Assembly: GCF_029968035.1 (NCBI RefSeq)
Contig: NZ_JASCIQ010000002.1
Span: forward strand, 186,001-250,000
Origin: Streptomyces cavernicola
Lineage (GTDB): Bacteria; Actinomycetota; Actinomycetes; Streptomycetales; Streptomycetaceae
Reading direction: 5' to 3'
Length of the DNA stretch: 64,000 nt
Positions 1-7,525 of this stretch are shown in pieces. A program made the position numbers and the translations under genes. Each line of letters begins with the position of its first letter. The first letter of the stretch is position 1. The notes under the pieces were generated by a model that saw only the letters and a program-made list of their open reading frames with translations, did not search any database and was not told the DNA's origin.

Positions 1-1230
1 CTGATCCCCTTCGCCGCCGCGGTGCTCGTCGGCCTCGCCGTGCTCTGGCCGGGCGGCGCCCCTCCGCACGAGCGCAGCGGCGTCGGCTTCGACCGGCAGA
101 CCGAGTCGGGCCGCGTGGTCCAGCTCCAGCGGGTCGACTGCAAGGACGTCAACGCCTCCCAGGTCCCGCCCACCGGCGACCCCTCGACGCCCGAGGGCCA
201 GGAGGCGCAGCGTTCGCAGACCGGCACCTGTGCGAAGGCGACGATCGAGGTGACCAGCGGCAAGGACGCGGGCCGCACCTTCGTCGAGGTCGTCCAGCCG
301 GACGCGCCACGGCAGTTGAAGAAGGACCAGGACGTGGTCGTGGCGTACGCGCCCGGGGCGCCCAAGGAGCTGCAGTACTCGGTGACCGATGTGGACCGCA
401 GCGTTCCGATGTGGATCCTCGCGGCGGTCTTCGCACTCGCCGTGGTCGTGGTCGGGCGGATGCGCGGCTTCATGGCGCTCGTCGCGCTCGCCGTGAGCTT
501 CGCGCTGCTGACCCTGTTCATCCTGCCGGCGATCCTGCAGGGCTCGAATCCGCTGGTGGTCGCGGTGGTCGGGGCGAGCGCCATCATGCTGATCGCCCTG
601 TACATGTGCCACGGACTGACCGCGAGAACCTCGGTGGCCGCCCTCGGCACGCTGATCTCGCTGCTCCTCATCGGGCTGCTCGGCTCGCTCTTCATCGGCT
701 GGGCGCACCTGAGCGGCAACACCGACGACAACACCGGCCTGATCCACGGTCTCTACCCGGAGATCGACATGAGCGGTCTGCTGCTCGCCGGCGTCATCAT
801 CGGTTCCCTCGGCGTGCTCGACGACGTGACGGTGACGCAGACCTCGGCCGTCTGGGAGCTGCACCACGCCGACCCGACGATGACGGCCCGGCAGCTGTAC
901 CGCGCGGGCATCCGGATCGGCCGCGACCACATCGCCTCGGTGGTCAACACCCTGGTCCTCGCGTACGCGGGCGCAGCCCTGCCGTTGCTGCTGCTCTTCT
1001 CCATCGCGCAGAGCAGTGTGGGAACGGTGGCCAACAGCGAGCTGGTGGCCGAGGAGATCGTGCGCACCCTGATCGGCTCGATCGGCCTGGTCGCCTCGGT
1101 GCCGGTGACCACCGCGCTCGCGGCCCTGCTGGTCTCGGCCGACAAGCCCGGTATGGCGGAGGCGAGTTCGGCCGCCTCGGGGCGGGGTGCGGCACGCGGC
1201 GGGGGCCGCGGCCGACGCCGCAAGCGCTGA
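1..1230 (+). CDS. YibE/F family multi-pass membrane protein (5' end outside window)
   Basis: The frame is open from base 1, so the gene begins upstream; the GTG at 22 is probably internal. About 130 residues of mostly extracytoplasmic sequence, including two Cys, precede seven or so hydrophobic segments that start near MWILAAVFALAVVVVG. The segment around GVLDDVTVTQ and the overall layout match the YibE/F family, whose function is not well established. The tail is short and Arg/Gly-rich and suggests a cytoplasmic C terminus. It stands alone on the plus strand before the divergently oriented ssgR-ssgA pair. Family call is firm; function unknown. Confidence 0.8.
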   Translation: MIPFAAAVLVGLAVLWPGGAPPHERSGVGFDRQTESGRVVQLQRVDCKDVNASQVPPTGDPSTPEGQEAQRSQTGTCAKATIEVTSGKDAGRTFVEVVQPDAPRQLKKDQDVVVAYAPGAPKELQYSVTDVDRSVPMWILAAVFALAVVVVGRMRGFMALVALAVSFALLTLFILPAILQGSNPLVVAVVGASAIMLIALYMCHGLTARTSVAALGTLISLLLIGLLGSLFIGWAHLSGNTDDNTGLIHGLYPEIDMSGLLLAGVIIGSLGVLDDVTVTQTSAVWELHHADPTMTARQLYRAGIRIGRDHIASVVNTLVLAYAGAALPLLLLFSIAQSSVGTVANSELVAEEIVRTLIGSIGLVASVPVTTALAALLVSADKPGMAEASSAASGRGAARGGGRGRRRKR

Positions 1231-1237
1231 GCCGGGG

Positions 1238-1317
1238 AGCGAACCCCGTCGCTCGTACGGCGAGGCGAACCCGGCGCTCGTACGTACGGCGAAGTGAACC
1301 CGACGCGCGTACAGCGA
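1238..1317. repeat. Three imperfect direct repeats of about 25 bp
   Basis: Just after the YibE/F stop, three imperfect copies of a unit like GCGAACCCGGCGCTCGTACG follow each other at roughly 1239, 1265 and 1294. They lie in the gap before the convergent ssgA 3' end. No stable stem with a U-run was seen, so a terminator role is not supported. Confidence 0.45.
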
Positions 1318-1376
1318 AAAGAACCGGCCGCGCCGAAGCGTTTCAGCGCAGCCGGGGAGGGAGTCACGGACAGTGC

Positions 1377-1814
1377 TCAGCCGGTGCTGGGCTCCTCCGC
1401 CAGGATGCGGCCGAGGGCCTCGTCGAGGTTGGCCTCGAAGTCGGCGAGCGTCCGCTCCTGGCCGAGCGGGACCAGCTTGTCCGTACGGTCGAGGAAGGCG
1501 AGCAGCGGGGCGATGCCCGCGCGGAACAGCGCCTGGTCGCCGCCGACCTGAAGGCGGATCAAGGCGTCGGTGAGCGGCTCGGGACCCTCGGGCGCGATGT
1601 GCACGTCGCCGTCGCCGCACGGGCCGCCCACTCCGTCGACCAGGAGTTCACGGCTGAATGCCCAGGTCACCGGGGCGTCGCCGGGCAAATGGAAGGTCAG
1701 TCGCACGGCAAAGGGGTCTCGGGTCTCGTACCGCAGCTCCACCGGGATGCGGAACGAGAGCTCCTCGGACACGAGAAAGCTCATCATGACCTCTGCCTGG
1801 ACGGACTCGCGCAT
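1377..1814 (-). CDS. ssgA: SsgA, sporulation and cell-division regulator (SsgA-like protein)
   Basis: A 145-residue protein with the SsgA-like family layout and no other domain. The N terminus MRESVQAEVMMSFL, then RIPVELRYE, FHLPGDAPVTWAFSRELL and DRTDKLVPLGQE correspond closely to S. coelicolor SsgA as I remember it. SsgA-like proteins occur only in morphologically complex actinomycetes; SsgA marks future septum sites and promotes sporulation-specific division together with SsgB and FtsZ. The start is the ATG at 1814, with GGGG about 8 bases upstream. The gene for its presumed activator, ssgR, lies immediately upstream on the same strand with a gap of about 100 bp, as in other Streptomyces. 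Confidence 0.93.
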   Translation of the reverse strand: MRESVQAEVMMSFLVSEELSFRIPVELRYETRDPFAVRLTFHLPGDAPVTWAFSRELLVDGVGGPCGDGDVHIAPEGPEPLTDALIRLQVGGDQALFRAGIAPLLAFLDRTDKLVPLGQERTLADFEANLDEALGRILAEEPSTG

Positions 1815-1915
1815 CGCCTACCCCGTTGCTGTGCCGTTGAGTTGGGCCGGAATCATCTTCTCGACCCTGAGGGCATCTTGCTCAACGTACGTAATAGATC
1901 ACAAGGAGTGAGTTT

Positions 1916-2686
1916 TCAGATACTGATAGAGAAGGCCAGCGTGGCAAGCTTCCGGCCAACGTCGCTCTGCAACTCACGGACCGCCGGAAGCAGTCGGCCG
2001 CGCTGGTGCAGCGGCAGCGAGATCGCCAGCGTCGCCGCCGTGGTGCCGACGGTGATCGGGACGGCGGCGCAGACCGTCCCCAGTGCGTACTCCTGCTGTT
2101 CGACGACGGGTTGCATCCGCCCCATCCGCTCCAGGCGCCGCAGCAGAGTCCCGCTGTCCCGGACGGTGTACGGCGTGATGGCCTGCGCGGGATAGCGGGA
2201 GAGGTGCTCGCGCCGGTCGTCCTCGTCGAGCTGGGAGAGCAGGCACTGGCCGATCGCGTGGGCGTGCGCGGTCTGCCGGAAGTCGGCCCACTCCTCGACC
2301 GCGGGGCTGCCCTGGTTGTCGGCGATGTCCACGACTTCGACCTCGCCGTCGCGGTACACCGCGAAGTACACCGGCACGCCGATGGCGTCCCGCCAGTGCG
2401 CCAGGACGTCGCCGATCTTGCTGCGACGATTCTGCTCCGCTCCGCTGCTGGTCAGTCGCTCGGCCGCGGGCCCGAAGACGAACACCCCCTGTTCCCGGCG
2501 GAGATAGCCCTCGTGCGTGAGGGTGCGGAGCAGGTGGTACGCGGTGGGCAGGGGCAGTCCGGCCTCTCTGGCCAGCTGCTTGGCGGGCGCTCCGTCGGCG
2601 TGCGCGGCAACGGCCTCCAGGAGGCGCATCGCCCGCTGCACGGAGCCGATGAGGGTAGGTGCGGGGGTGCTGACTGCCGTGGCCAA
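1916..2686 (-). CDS. ssgR: SsgR, IclR-family transcriptional regulator of ssgA
   Basis: IclR-type regulator with an N-terminal winged helix-turn-helix (RAMRLLEAVAAHADGAPAKQLAREAG then PTAYHLLRTL) and a C-terminal effector domain with the typical HAHAIGQCLLSQL segment. I prefer the TTG start at 2686, because GGGAG lies 7 bases upstream and the product then begins just before the HTH (256 aa). A longer frame reaches a GTG at 2761 and an ATG at 2758 but has no ribosome site there. In S. coelicolor SsgR activates ssgA; adjacency and order here support the same role. The binding site is probably in the roughly 100-bp gap downstream. Confidence 0.9.
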   Translation of the reverse strand: MATAVSTPAPTLIGSVQRAMRLLEAVAAHADGAPAKQLAREAGLPLPTAYHLLRTLTHEGYLRREQGVFVFGPAAERLTSSGAEQNRRSKIGDVLAHWRDAIGVPVYFAVYRDGEVEVVDIADNQGSPAVEEWADFRQTAHAHAIGQCLLSQLDEDDRREHLSRYPAQAITPYTVRDSGTLLRRLERMGRMQPVVEQQEYALGTVCAAVPITVGTTAATLAISLPLHQRGRLLPAVRELQSDVGRKLATLAFSISI

Positions 2687-2875
2687 GGTCCAACTCCCGT
2701 GGCGCGTGGGGGGAGCCCCCGTGGGGGAAGCGGAGCTGCCCGGAGACGCACCCCGCATCACTGTCCCGGACTCTAACGCCGACTGCGCCTCAGCGACCCT
2801 CCTGGCCGAAAGATTCCCCCTGCCGAGCGAAAGTGCGCTACATGCTCGCCCCGGGGACCATTCGCGCTCGCCGGG

Positions 2876-3094
2876 CTACCAGTCGCTGCGCGAGGACGAC
2901 GAGGACATGAACTTCCGTACGACATAGATGAGTCCGCCGACGAGCGCGGCGAAGATCAGCACCTTGAAGAGCAGCGCTATGACGAAGCCGAGCAGCGAGA
3001 AGATCAGCCCGCCGAACACGAACAGCGCGATGGCCGGCACCGCGACCCACTTCACCCACCAGGGCAGTCCCTCGAACATCTCCTGCACGGCCAT
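2876..3094 (-). CDS. Small membrane protein, DUF5326 family
   Basis: A 72-residue protein. MAVQEMFEGLPWWVKWVAVP forms an amphipathic start, followed by two hydrophobic stretches (IALFVFGGLIFSLLGFVIA and VLIFAALVGGLIYVV) and a short polar tail rich in Ser and Arg. It matches the DUF5326 proteins found next to ssgR in streptomycetes. The ATG at 3094 has a good site, AAGGAG, 6 bases upstream. The gene is monocistronic, between ssgR and the cupin gene and on the same strand as both. Function is unknown; the layout suggests a small envelope protein. Confidence 0.8.
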   Translation of the reverse strand: MAVQEMFEGLPWWVKWVAVPAIALFVFGGLIFSLLGFVIALLFKVLIFAALVGGLIYVVRKFMSSSSSRSDW

Positions 3095-3244
3095 CGCCTT
3101 CTCCTTCCGCTTCCCCGAGTTCCGTCTCCCCGAGCTGTGCCTTCGATGCTAGGCGGGCGATCCGGCGTTCGGGGGCCGCGCAGCCCTTGTCCTTCCCTGA
3201 GTGAACCCTGAGGGGGTCTCGGGGTTCGCCCCTGACTCCGGACC

Positions 3245-3308
3245 GGCGCTCAGCCCTCGGGCGGCGGCGCGGCGCTCTCGCTCAGCGGCGCTCAGCCCTC
3301 GGGCGGCG
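3245..3308. repeat. Exact 22-bp direct repeat duplicating the cupin gene 3' end
   Basis: The same 22 bases (core GCTCAGCCCTCGGGCGGC) occur at 3245-3266 and 3287-3308, start to start 42 bp. The second copy contains the cupin stop codon (TCA at 3292-3294 on the plus strand) and its last codons for PPEG; the first copy repeats this outside the gene. It looks like a small tandem duplication. Confidence 0.6.
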
Positions 3309-3609
3309 AGAAGACCACGAGGACGCGCAGGTCCTCGCTGATGTGGTGGAAGCGGTGAGGAACGCCGGCCGACACGTAGACGACGCTGCCCCGGCTGACG
3401 GTCGTGGTCTCCGTGCCGACGGTGATCGCGGCCCGGCCGCTGGCCACGAAGTAGACCTCGTCCTGGTTGTGCGGCTGCTGCGGGTCGCTCTCGCCGGCGT
3501 TCAGCGCGTACAGGCCGACGGACATGTTCCGCTCGCGCAGGAACTGCAGGTACGCCCCCTGGTTCTCGGCCCGCTCCACCTCGAGCTCGTCCAACCGGAA
3601 TGCCTTCAT
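3292..3609 (-). CDS. Small single-domain cupin protein
   Basis: A 105-residue cupin. Motif 1 is visible around PHNQDEVYFVASGRAAITVG, and motif 2 around SVVYVSAGVPHRFHHISEDLRVLVVFSPPEG, so the metal-binding His and Glu positions are largely kept. The ATG at 3609 (MKAFRLDEL) is preceded by GGCAGG. The open frame continues upstream to 4350, but that part is antisense to ptpA and the membrane-protein gene and is not coding. It is divergent from the gene at 3679. Such stand-alone cupins may be small-molecule enzymes or binding proteins; the substrate cannot be read from sequence. Confidence 0.8.
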   Translation of the reverse strand: MKAFRLDELEVERAENQGAYLQFLRERNMSVGLYALNAGESDPQQPHNQDEVYFVASGRAAITVGTETTTVSRGSVVYVSAGVPHRFHHISEDLRVLVVFSPPEG

Positions 3610-3678
3610 CGCCTGCCCGCCCTCGCTGCCGTCGTACGCCTGTGTCCGGCGCCGATCACGTCTGCCACGATCAGACAC

Positions 3679-4059
3679 ATGAAGAATTTCGTAGTCAAGA
3701 CGGTCGCCAACTCGGCGGCTCTGGCCGTGGCCATCTGGCTGCTGGCCGACATCACCCTCACCGGGAACAGCACTTCCAAGAAGGTGATCACGCTCGTCCT
3801 GGTCGCCCTGGTCTTCGGCGTGGTGAACTTCCTGGTCAAGCCCCTCGTGCAGCTCCTGACCCTGCCGCTGTTCATCCTCACGCTCGGCCTGATCACCCTG
3901 GTGGTGAACGCGCTCATGCTGCTGCTCACCTCGTGGCTGGCCGAGCAGCTCTCCCTGAGCTTCCACGTCGAGGGCTTCTGGACGGCCGTACTCGGCGGCT
4001 TGATCATCAGTGTCGTCTCCTGGGCGATGGACGTGATCCTGCCCGACGGCAAGGACTGA
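3679..4059 (+). CDS. Four-helix membrane protein, phage-holin-like family (YvlD type)
   Basis: A 126-residue protein with four hydrophobic segments: AALAVAIWLLADI, VITLVLVALVFGVVNFLV, LPLFILTLGLITLVVNALMLLLTSWLA and FWTAVLGGLIISVVSWAMDVIL. The GVVNFLVKPL...LPLFILTLGLITLVVNALML core is characteristic of the phage_holin_4_2/YvlD family, small membrane proteins of uncertain role despite the name. The start is the ATG at 3679 (MKNFVVKTV). It lies 9 bases upstream of ptpA on the same strand, so the two are probably cotranscribed, followed by the coupled lyase gene. Confidence 0.85.
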   Translation: MKNFVVKTVANSAALAVAIWLLADITLTGNSTSKKVITLVLVALVFGVVNFLVKPLVQLLTLPLFILTLGLITLVVNALMLLLTSWLAEQLSLSFHVEGFWTAVLGGLIISVVSWAMDVILPDGKD

Positions 4060-4068
4060 CGGACGACG

Positions 4069-4566
4069 ATGAACGACCCCTTCCGCGTCTGTTTCGTCTG
4101 CACCGGCAACATCTGCCGGTCCCCCATGGCCGAGTCCGTCTTCCGCGCGCGCATCGACGAGGCCGGGCTCGACCGCCTCGTCGAGGTGGACAGCGCCGGC
4201 ACCGGCGGCTGGCACGTGGGCGACGGGGCGGACCCACGCACAGTGTCCGTCCTCCTCGCCAACGGGTACGAAAGCACCCATTCCGCACGGCAGTTCAGCG
4301 CCGACTGGTTCGCCCGGCTCGACCTGGTGATCGCCCTCGACGCCGGGCACCTGCGCGATCTGCGCCGCCTCGCCCCCACTCCGGCCGACGCCGCCAAGGT
4401 GCGGCTGCTGCGCTCGTACGATCCCACCGCCGTGGATCTCGACGTTCCGGATCCTTATTACGGCGGTACGGACGGTTTTGAAGAGTGCCTCGAACTGGTC
4501 GAGGCCGCGTCCCCCGGGCTGCTCGCCGCGGTCCAGGAGGCGCTGACGGAGAGAGGTGCGGCATGA
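4069..4566 (+). CDS. ptpA: Low-molecular-weight protein tyrosine phosphatase PtpA
   Basis: A 165-residue cytoplasmic phosphatase. The P-loop CTGNICRS (residues 10-17) carries the nucleophilic Cys and the phosphate-binding Arg of the CX5RS motif. The general-acid loop DPYYGG lies near the C terminus with the expected catalytic Asp. Size and motifs fit the family well. In S. coelicolor the orthologous PtpA is a working tyrosine phosphatase that influences pigmented antibiotic production. The stop overlaps the start of the next gene (ATGA at 4563-4566), so translation of the two is coupled. Confidence 0.93.
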   Translation: MNDPFRVCFVCTGNICRSPMAESVFRARIDEAGLDRLVEVDSAGTGGWHVGDGADPRTVSVLLANGYESTHSARQFSADWFARLDLVIALDAGHLRDLRRLAPTPADAAKVRLLRSYDPTAVDLDVPDPYYGGTDGFEECLELVEAASPGLLAAVQEALTERGAA

Positions 4567-5705
4567 CGGAACGCGGAATTCAGGGCTCGGCGGGCGACGG
4601 CACGCGCGCGGTGCGGGCCGGGCTCCCGGAGCCGGTGAAGCACGAACCGACGCTGCCGGGGCCGGTGTTCGCCGCGCATTTCCACCTGTCCGGCGAGCCG
4701 ACCGGGCCCTATACGTACGGCCGTGACGAGAACCCGACCTGGACGCTCCTGGAGCGCGCCATCGGCGAACTCGAAGCGCCCGACGCCGAGGTCGAGACGC
4801 TGGCCTTCGCCTCCGGCATGGCCGCGATCTCCGCCGTGCTGTTCTCGCAGCTGCGCGCCGGCGACGTGGTGGTCATGCCCGACGACGGCTACCAGGCCCT
4901 GCCGCTCGTGCACGAACAGCTGCGGGCGTACGGCGTCGAGGTGCGCACCGCGCCCACCGGGGGCGACGCCCAGCTCGACGTCCTGGAGGGCGCGAAGCTG
5001 CTGTGGATCGAGACGCCCTCCAACCCGGGCCTCGACGTCTGCGACATCCGCCGCCTGGTGGCCGCCGCACATGAGCAGGGCGCCAAGGTGGCCGTCGACA
5101 ACACCCTGGCGACGCCCCTCGGTCAGCGCCCGCTGGAGCTCGGCGCGGACTTCTCAGTGGCCAGCGGCACCAAGGGCCTCACCGGCCACGGCGATGTCCT
5201 GCTCGGGTACGTCACCGGCCGGGACGCCGAGGCGATGGCGGGCGTACGCCGCTGGCGGAAGATCGTCGGCGCGATCCCGGGCCCGATGGAGGCGTGGCTC
5301 GCCCACCGTTCCCTGGCCACGCTGCAGCTGCGCATCGATCGGCAGGTGGAGAACGCCCTGGCCGTCGCGGAGGCGCTGCGCACACGCGACGACGTGAGCG
5401 GCCTTCGCTACCCGGGGCTGTCCGAGGACCCCTCGCACAAGCTGGCCGCCCAGCAGATGCGGCGCTTCGGCAGCGTCGTCTCCTTCACGCTGGCCTCGCG
5501 CGAGCGCGCCGAGCGCTTCCTGGCCGCGCTCCATCTCGTCGAGGACGCCACGAGCTTCGGAGGCGTACGGTCCACCGCCGAGCGGCGGGCGCGCTGGGGC
5601 GGCGACGCCGTTCCGGAGGGCTTCATCCGCTTCTCCGCCGGCGCCGAGGACACCCAGGATCTGGTGGCCGACGTGCTGCGGGCGCTCGACGAGACCGCGG
5701 GCTGA
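4563..5705 (+). CDS. Cystathionine gamma-lyase-like PLP enzyme
   Basis: A 380-residue Cys/Met-metabolism PLP-dependent enzyme. The N-terminal YGRDENPTWTLLERAI segment and the FASGMAAISAVLF region are typical of the family. The PLP lysine is in SVASGTKGLTGHGDVLLG, near residue 204. Late residues TSFGGVRSTAERRARWG and EGFIRFSAGAED match the substrate-binding end. Substrate is probably cystathionine or a related thioether. The ATG at 4563 overlaps the ptpA stop, giving coupled expression. Cystathionine beta/gamma specificity cannot be decided from the motifs alone, so no gene symbol is given. Confidence 0.88.
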   Translation: MTERGIQGSAGDGTRAVRAGLPEPVKHEPTLPGPVFAAHFHLSGEPTGPYTYGRDENPTWTLLERAIGELEAPDAEVETLAFASGMAAISAVLFSQLRAGDVVVMPDDGYQALPLVHEQLRAYGVEVRTAPTGGDAQLDVLEGAKLLWIETPSNPGLDVCDIRRLVAAAHEQGAKVAVDNTLATPLGQRPLELGADFSVASGTKGLTGHGDVLLGYVTGRDAEAMAGVRRWRKIVGAIPGPMEAWLAHRSLATLQLRIDRQVENALAVAEALRTRDDVSGLRYPGLSEDPSHKLAAQQMRRFGSVVSFTLASRERAERFLAALHLVEDATSFGGVRSTAERRARWGGDAVPEGFIRFSAGAEDTQDLVADVLRALDETAG

Positions 5706-5717
5706 AACGTGTGATAG

Positions 5718-5752
5718 ACGGTCCGAGCCTCCCCCCTCGTGGCTCGGACCGT
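5718..5752 (+). terminator. Terminator hairpin after the lyase gene
   Basis: Arms ACGGTCCGAGCC (5718-5729) and GGCTCGGACCGT (5741-5752) are perfectly complementary over 12 bp with an 11-nt loop. It begins 12 bases after the stop. There is no U-run, as is common in Streptomyces. Confidence 0.8.
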
Positions 5753-5776
5753 CGCGGTCCCGCATACGGAAATCAC

Positions 5777-5822
5777 CGCTTCCGGATGCGCTTCCGGATG
5801 CGCTTCCGGGTGCTTCCAGATG
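5777..5822. repeat. 12-bp tandem repeat, about 3.8 copies
   Basis: Units CGCTTCCGGATG at 5777-5788 and 5789-5800 are identical; 5801-5812 has one change, and 5813-5822 is a shortened degenerate copy. The array lies in the gap between the lyase terminator and the LysR gene. Confidence 0.75.
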
Positions 5823-5944
5823 CGAAGAACCGCTCGTACAAGGCTAGTTGACTCTCTGTCAGTGTCCAATCACGGTAGCGACAGAGACCTATCGACTTAT
5901 TTATAGTTGGGTGCCTGCGGGGGCTTGAGGGGAGTGGGCATCGC

Positions 5945-6898
5945 ATGGACCTGGCCTTGCTGCGCACGTTCGTCACTGTGCACCGGGCCGGCTCCTTCAC
6001 CCGCGCCGCCGCTCTCCTGGGCCTCTCCCAGCCGGCCGTCACCTCCCAGATACGCACCCTGGAACGGCAGTTGGGCCGCCCCCTCTTCCTCCGCCAGGCA
6101 CGCGGCGTGACGCCCACGACGGTCGGCGACGAGCTCGCGCACAAGGCCGCCCCACATCTGGACGCCCTGGTGGAGATCGCGGAGGGCGTCCCCGACGAGG
6201 AGTCGTCGACCCGCACCCTGCACCTCGCGGGCCCACCGGAGTTCACCGCGGAACGCGCCCTGCCCGCGCTCACCGCTCTCACCGGTGAGGACGGCCGGAG
6301 CTATGCGCTGCGCGCCTCGTTCGGCACGGCCGAGGAAGTGCTCGAAGGGCTCGCCGCCGGCCATCACGACCTGGCCATCTCGACCGCCCGCCCCCGTGGC
6401 GCACTCCTGACCGCGACCGCGCTCTGCGACGAGGAGCATGTCCTGGTCGCCTCCCCCGAGCTGGCCAAGCGATTCGACCCGGCGGGGCTGGGATCCGCTG
6501 AGCTCGACCCGGCGGGGCTCGACCCGGCGGGGCTCGGTCCCTGGGGCGGCGTGCCTCGGCTCGGGGCGCTGCCGGTGGTGGAGGTGCATGAATCGCTGCC
6601 GCTCGTCACGCGCTACTGGTCGGCCGTCCTCGACTCCCGGCCCGCCGCCTCCGGCACGGTGATCGCGCCGGACCTGCGGGCCGCCCTCGCCTGTGTCACG
6701 GCCGGCGCGGGCCTCTCCGTACTGCCGCGCTATCTCTGCGTGGAGGCCTTGGAGCGGGGGGACGTGGTGGCGCTGCTCGACCCCGCGGTGCCTCCGCTGC
6801 GCACGTACTTCCTGGTGGTGCGTACGGGGACGCTCGCGCTGCCGCATATCGCGCGGGCGCATGACTGGCTGCTGCGCGCGGCGGCGGACTGGAGCTGA
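5945..6898 (+). CDS. LysR-family transcriptional regulator
   Basis: A 317-residue regulator. The N-terminal winged HTH is MDLALLRTFVTVHRAGSF...AALLGLSQPAVTSQIRTLERQLGRPLFLRQARG, and a periplasmic-binding-like effector domain follows. The ATG at 5945 is preceded by GAGGGGAG. Around residues 177-200 a DPAGL motif is repeated three times, matching a short in-frame DNA repeat at 6476-6540; this looks like recent slippage and may disturb the effector domain. No divergent target gene exists, since the lyase upstream is codirectional. A short CTAT/ATAG pair at 5890-5907 could be a LysR-type site but is weak. Confidence 0.9.
   Translation: MDLALLRTFVTVHRAGSFTRAAALLGLSQPAVTSQIRTLERQLGRPLFLRQARGVTPTTVGDELAHKAAPHLDALVEIAEGVPDEESSTRTLHLAGPPEFTAERALPALTALTGEDGRSYALRASFGTAEEVLEGLAAGHHDLAISTARPRGALLTATALCDEEHVLVASPELAKRFDPAGLGSAELDPAGLDPAGLGPWGGVPRLGALPVVEVHESLPLVTRYWSAVLDSRPAASGTVIAPDLRAALACVTAGAGLSVLPRYLCVEALERGDVVALLDPAVPPLRTYFLVVRTGTLALPHIARAHDWLLRAAADWS
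6476..6540. repeat. In-frame GACCCGGCGGGGCT repeat inside the LysR gene
   Basis: Three copies of GACCCGGCGGGGCT encode DPAGL repeats in the effector domain. Copies 2 and 3 are directly adjacent at a 15-bp period; copy 1 is separated by a related spacer. Length is a multiple of three, so the frame is kept. Confidence 0.7.
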
Positions 6899-6913
6899 CG
6901 GGCGGCAGGCGAT

Positions 6914-6927
6914 GTTTCACGTGGAAC
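6914..6927. other. parS site, variant
   Basis: GTTTCACGTGGAAC, one base from the perfect Streptomyces parS core GTTTCACGTGAAAC. It lies just after the LysR stop, and is the first of two sites 44 bp apart. ParB binding is inferred. Confidence 0.7.
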
Positions 6928-6957
6928 GTCGTTTCCTGAGGAACCCGCTCCGGGTGT

Positions 6958-6971
6958 GTTTCACGTGGAAC
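6958..6971. other. parS site, variant
   Basis: A second GTTTCACGTGGAAC, with the same one-base change as the site at 6914 and exactly 44 bp from it. It ends on the base before the likely NUDIX start codon, so ParB bound here would cover the ribosome-binding region of that gene. Confidence 0.72.
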
Positions 6972-7475
6972 ATGACGGGCCACATTTCTTCCATGACCGT
7001 CCGACCCGTGGTCAAACGCACCGCCCGAGCCGTCCTCCTCGACGGCAACGATCTGATCCTCATCAAGCGCACCAAGCCGGGAGTGGATCCGTACTGGATC
7101 ACGCCCGGCGGGGGAGTCGAGGCCGAGGACACCACTGTGGTCGACGCCCTGCACCGTGAGGTGCACGAGGAGCTCGGTGCGAAGATCACCGATGTGGTGC
7201 CCTGCTTCGTCGACACCGTGGAGCACATCGGCGCGGACGGCGGCGCCACCGGCGTGAAGGTGCAGCACTTCTTCGTCTGCCGTCTGGAGTCCATGGACAC
7301 CTCGCAGCGGCACGGCCCGGAGATCGAGGAGCCCGCGGGCGAGTACGAGATCGTGCGGATCCCCTTCACCCGCGTCGGCATCGCCTCGGTCCACCTGGTG
7401 CCGCTCTCGCTGCGCCACTACCTCGACGGCAACATCGAGGGCGTACGCGCCATGCACGCACCGGACCTCGGATAG
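6972..7475 (+). CDS. NUDIX hydrolase
   Basis: The Nudix box is complete: GGGVEAEDTTVVDALHREVHEELG matches GX5EX7REUXEEXGU, so a nucleoside-diphosphate-X hydrolase is expected. The 167-residue product starts at the ATG at 6972 (MTGHISSM) or the ATG at 6993 (MTVRPVV); neither has a clear ribosome site, because the immediate leader is the parS variant at 6958-6971. The frame is open further upstream but includes parS-derived sequence and is unlikely to be translated. The substrate cannot be inferred. Expression may be low or leaderless. Confidence 0.85.
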   Translation: MTGHISSMTVRPVVKRTARAVLLDGNDLILIKRTKPGVDPYWITPGGGVEAEDTTVVDALHREVHEELGAKITDVVPCFVDTVEHIGADGGATGVKVQHFFVCRLESMDTSQRHGPEIEEPAGEYEIVRIPFTRVGIASVHLVPLSLRHYLDGNIEGVRAMHAPDLG

Positions 7476-7525
7476 CCGGACCTCGGACAGCCGGACTTCC
7501 TACAGCCGGGCCGCTTCCAGTGCCG

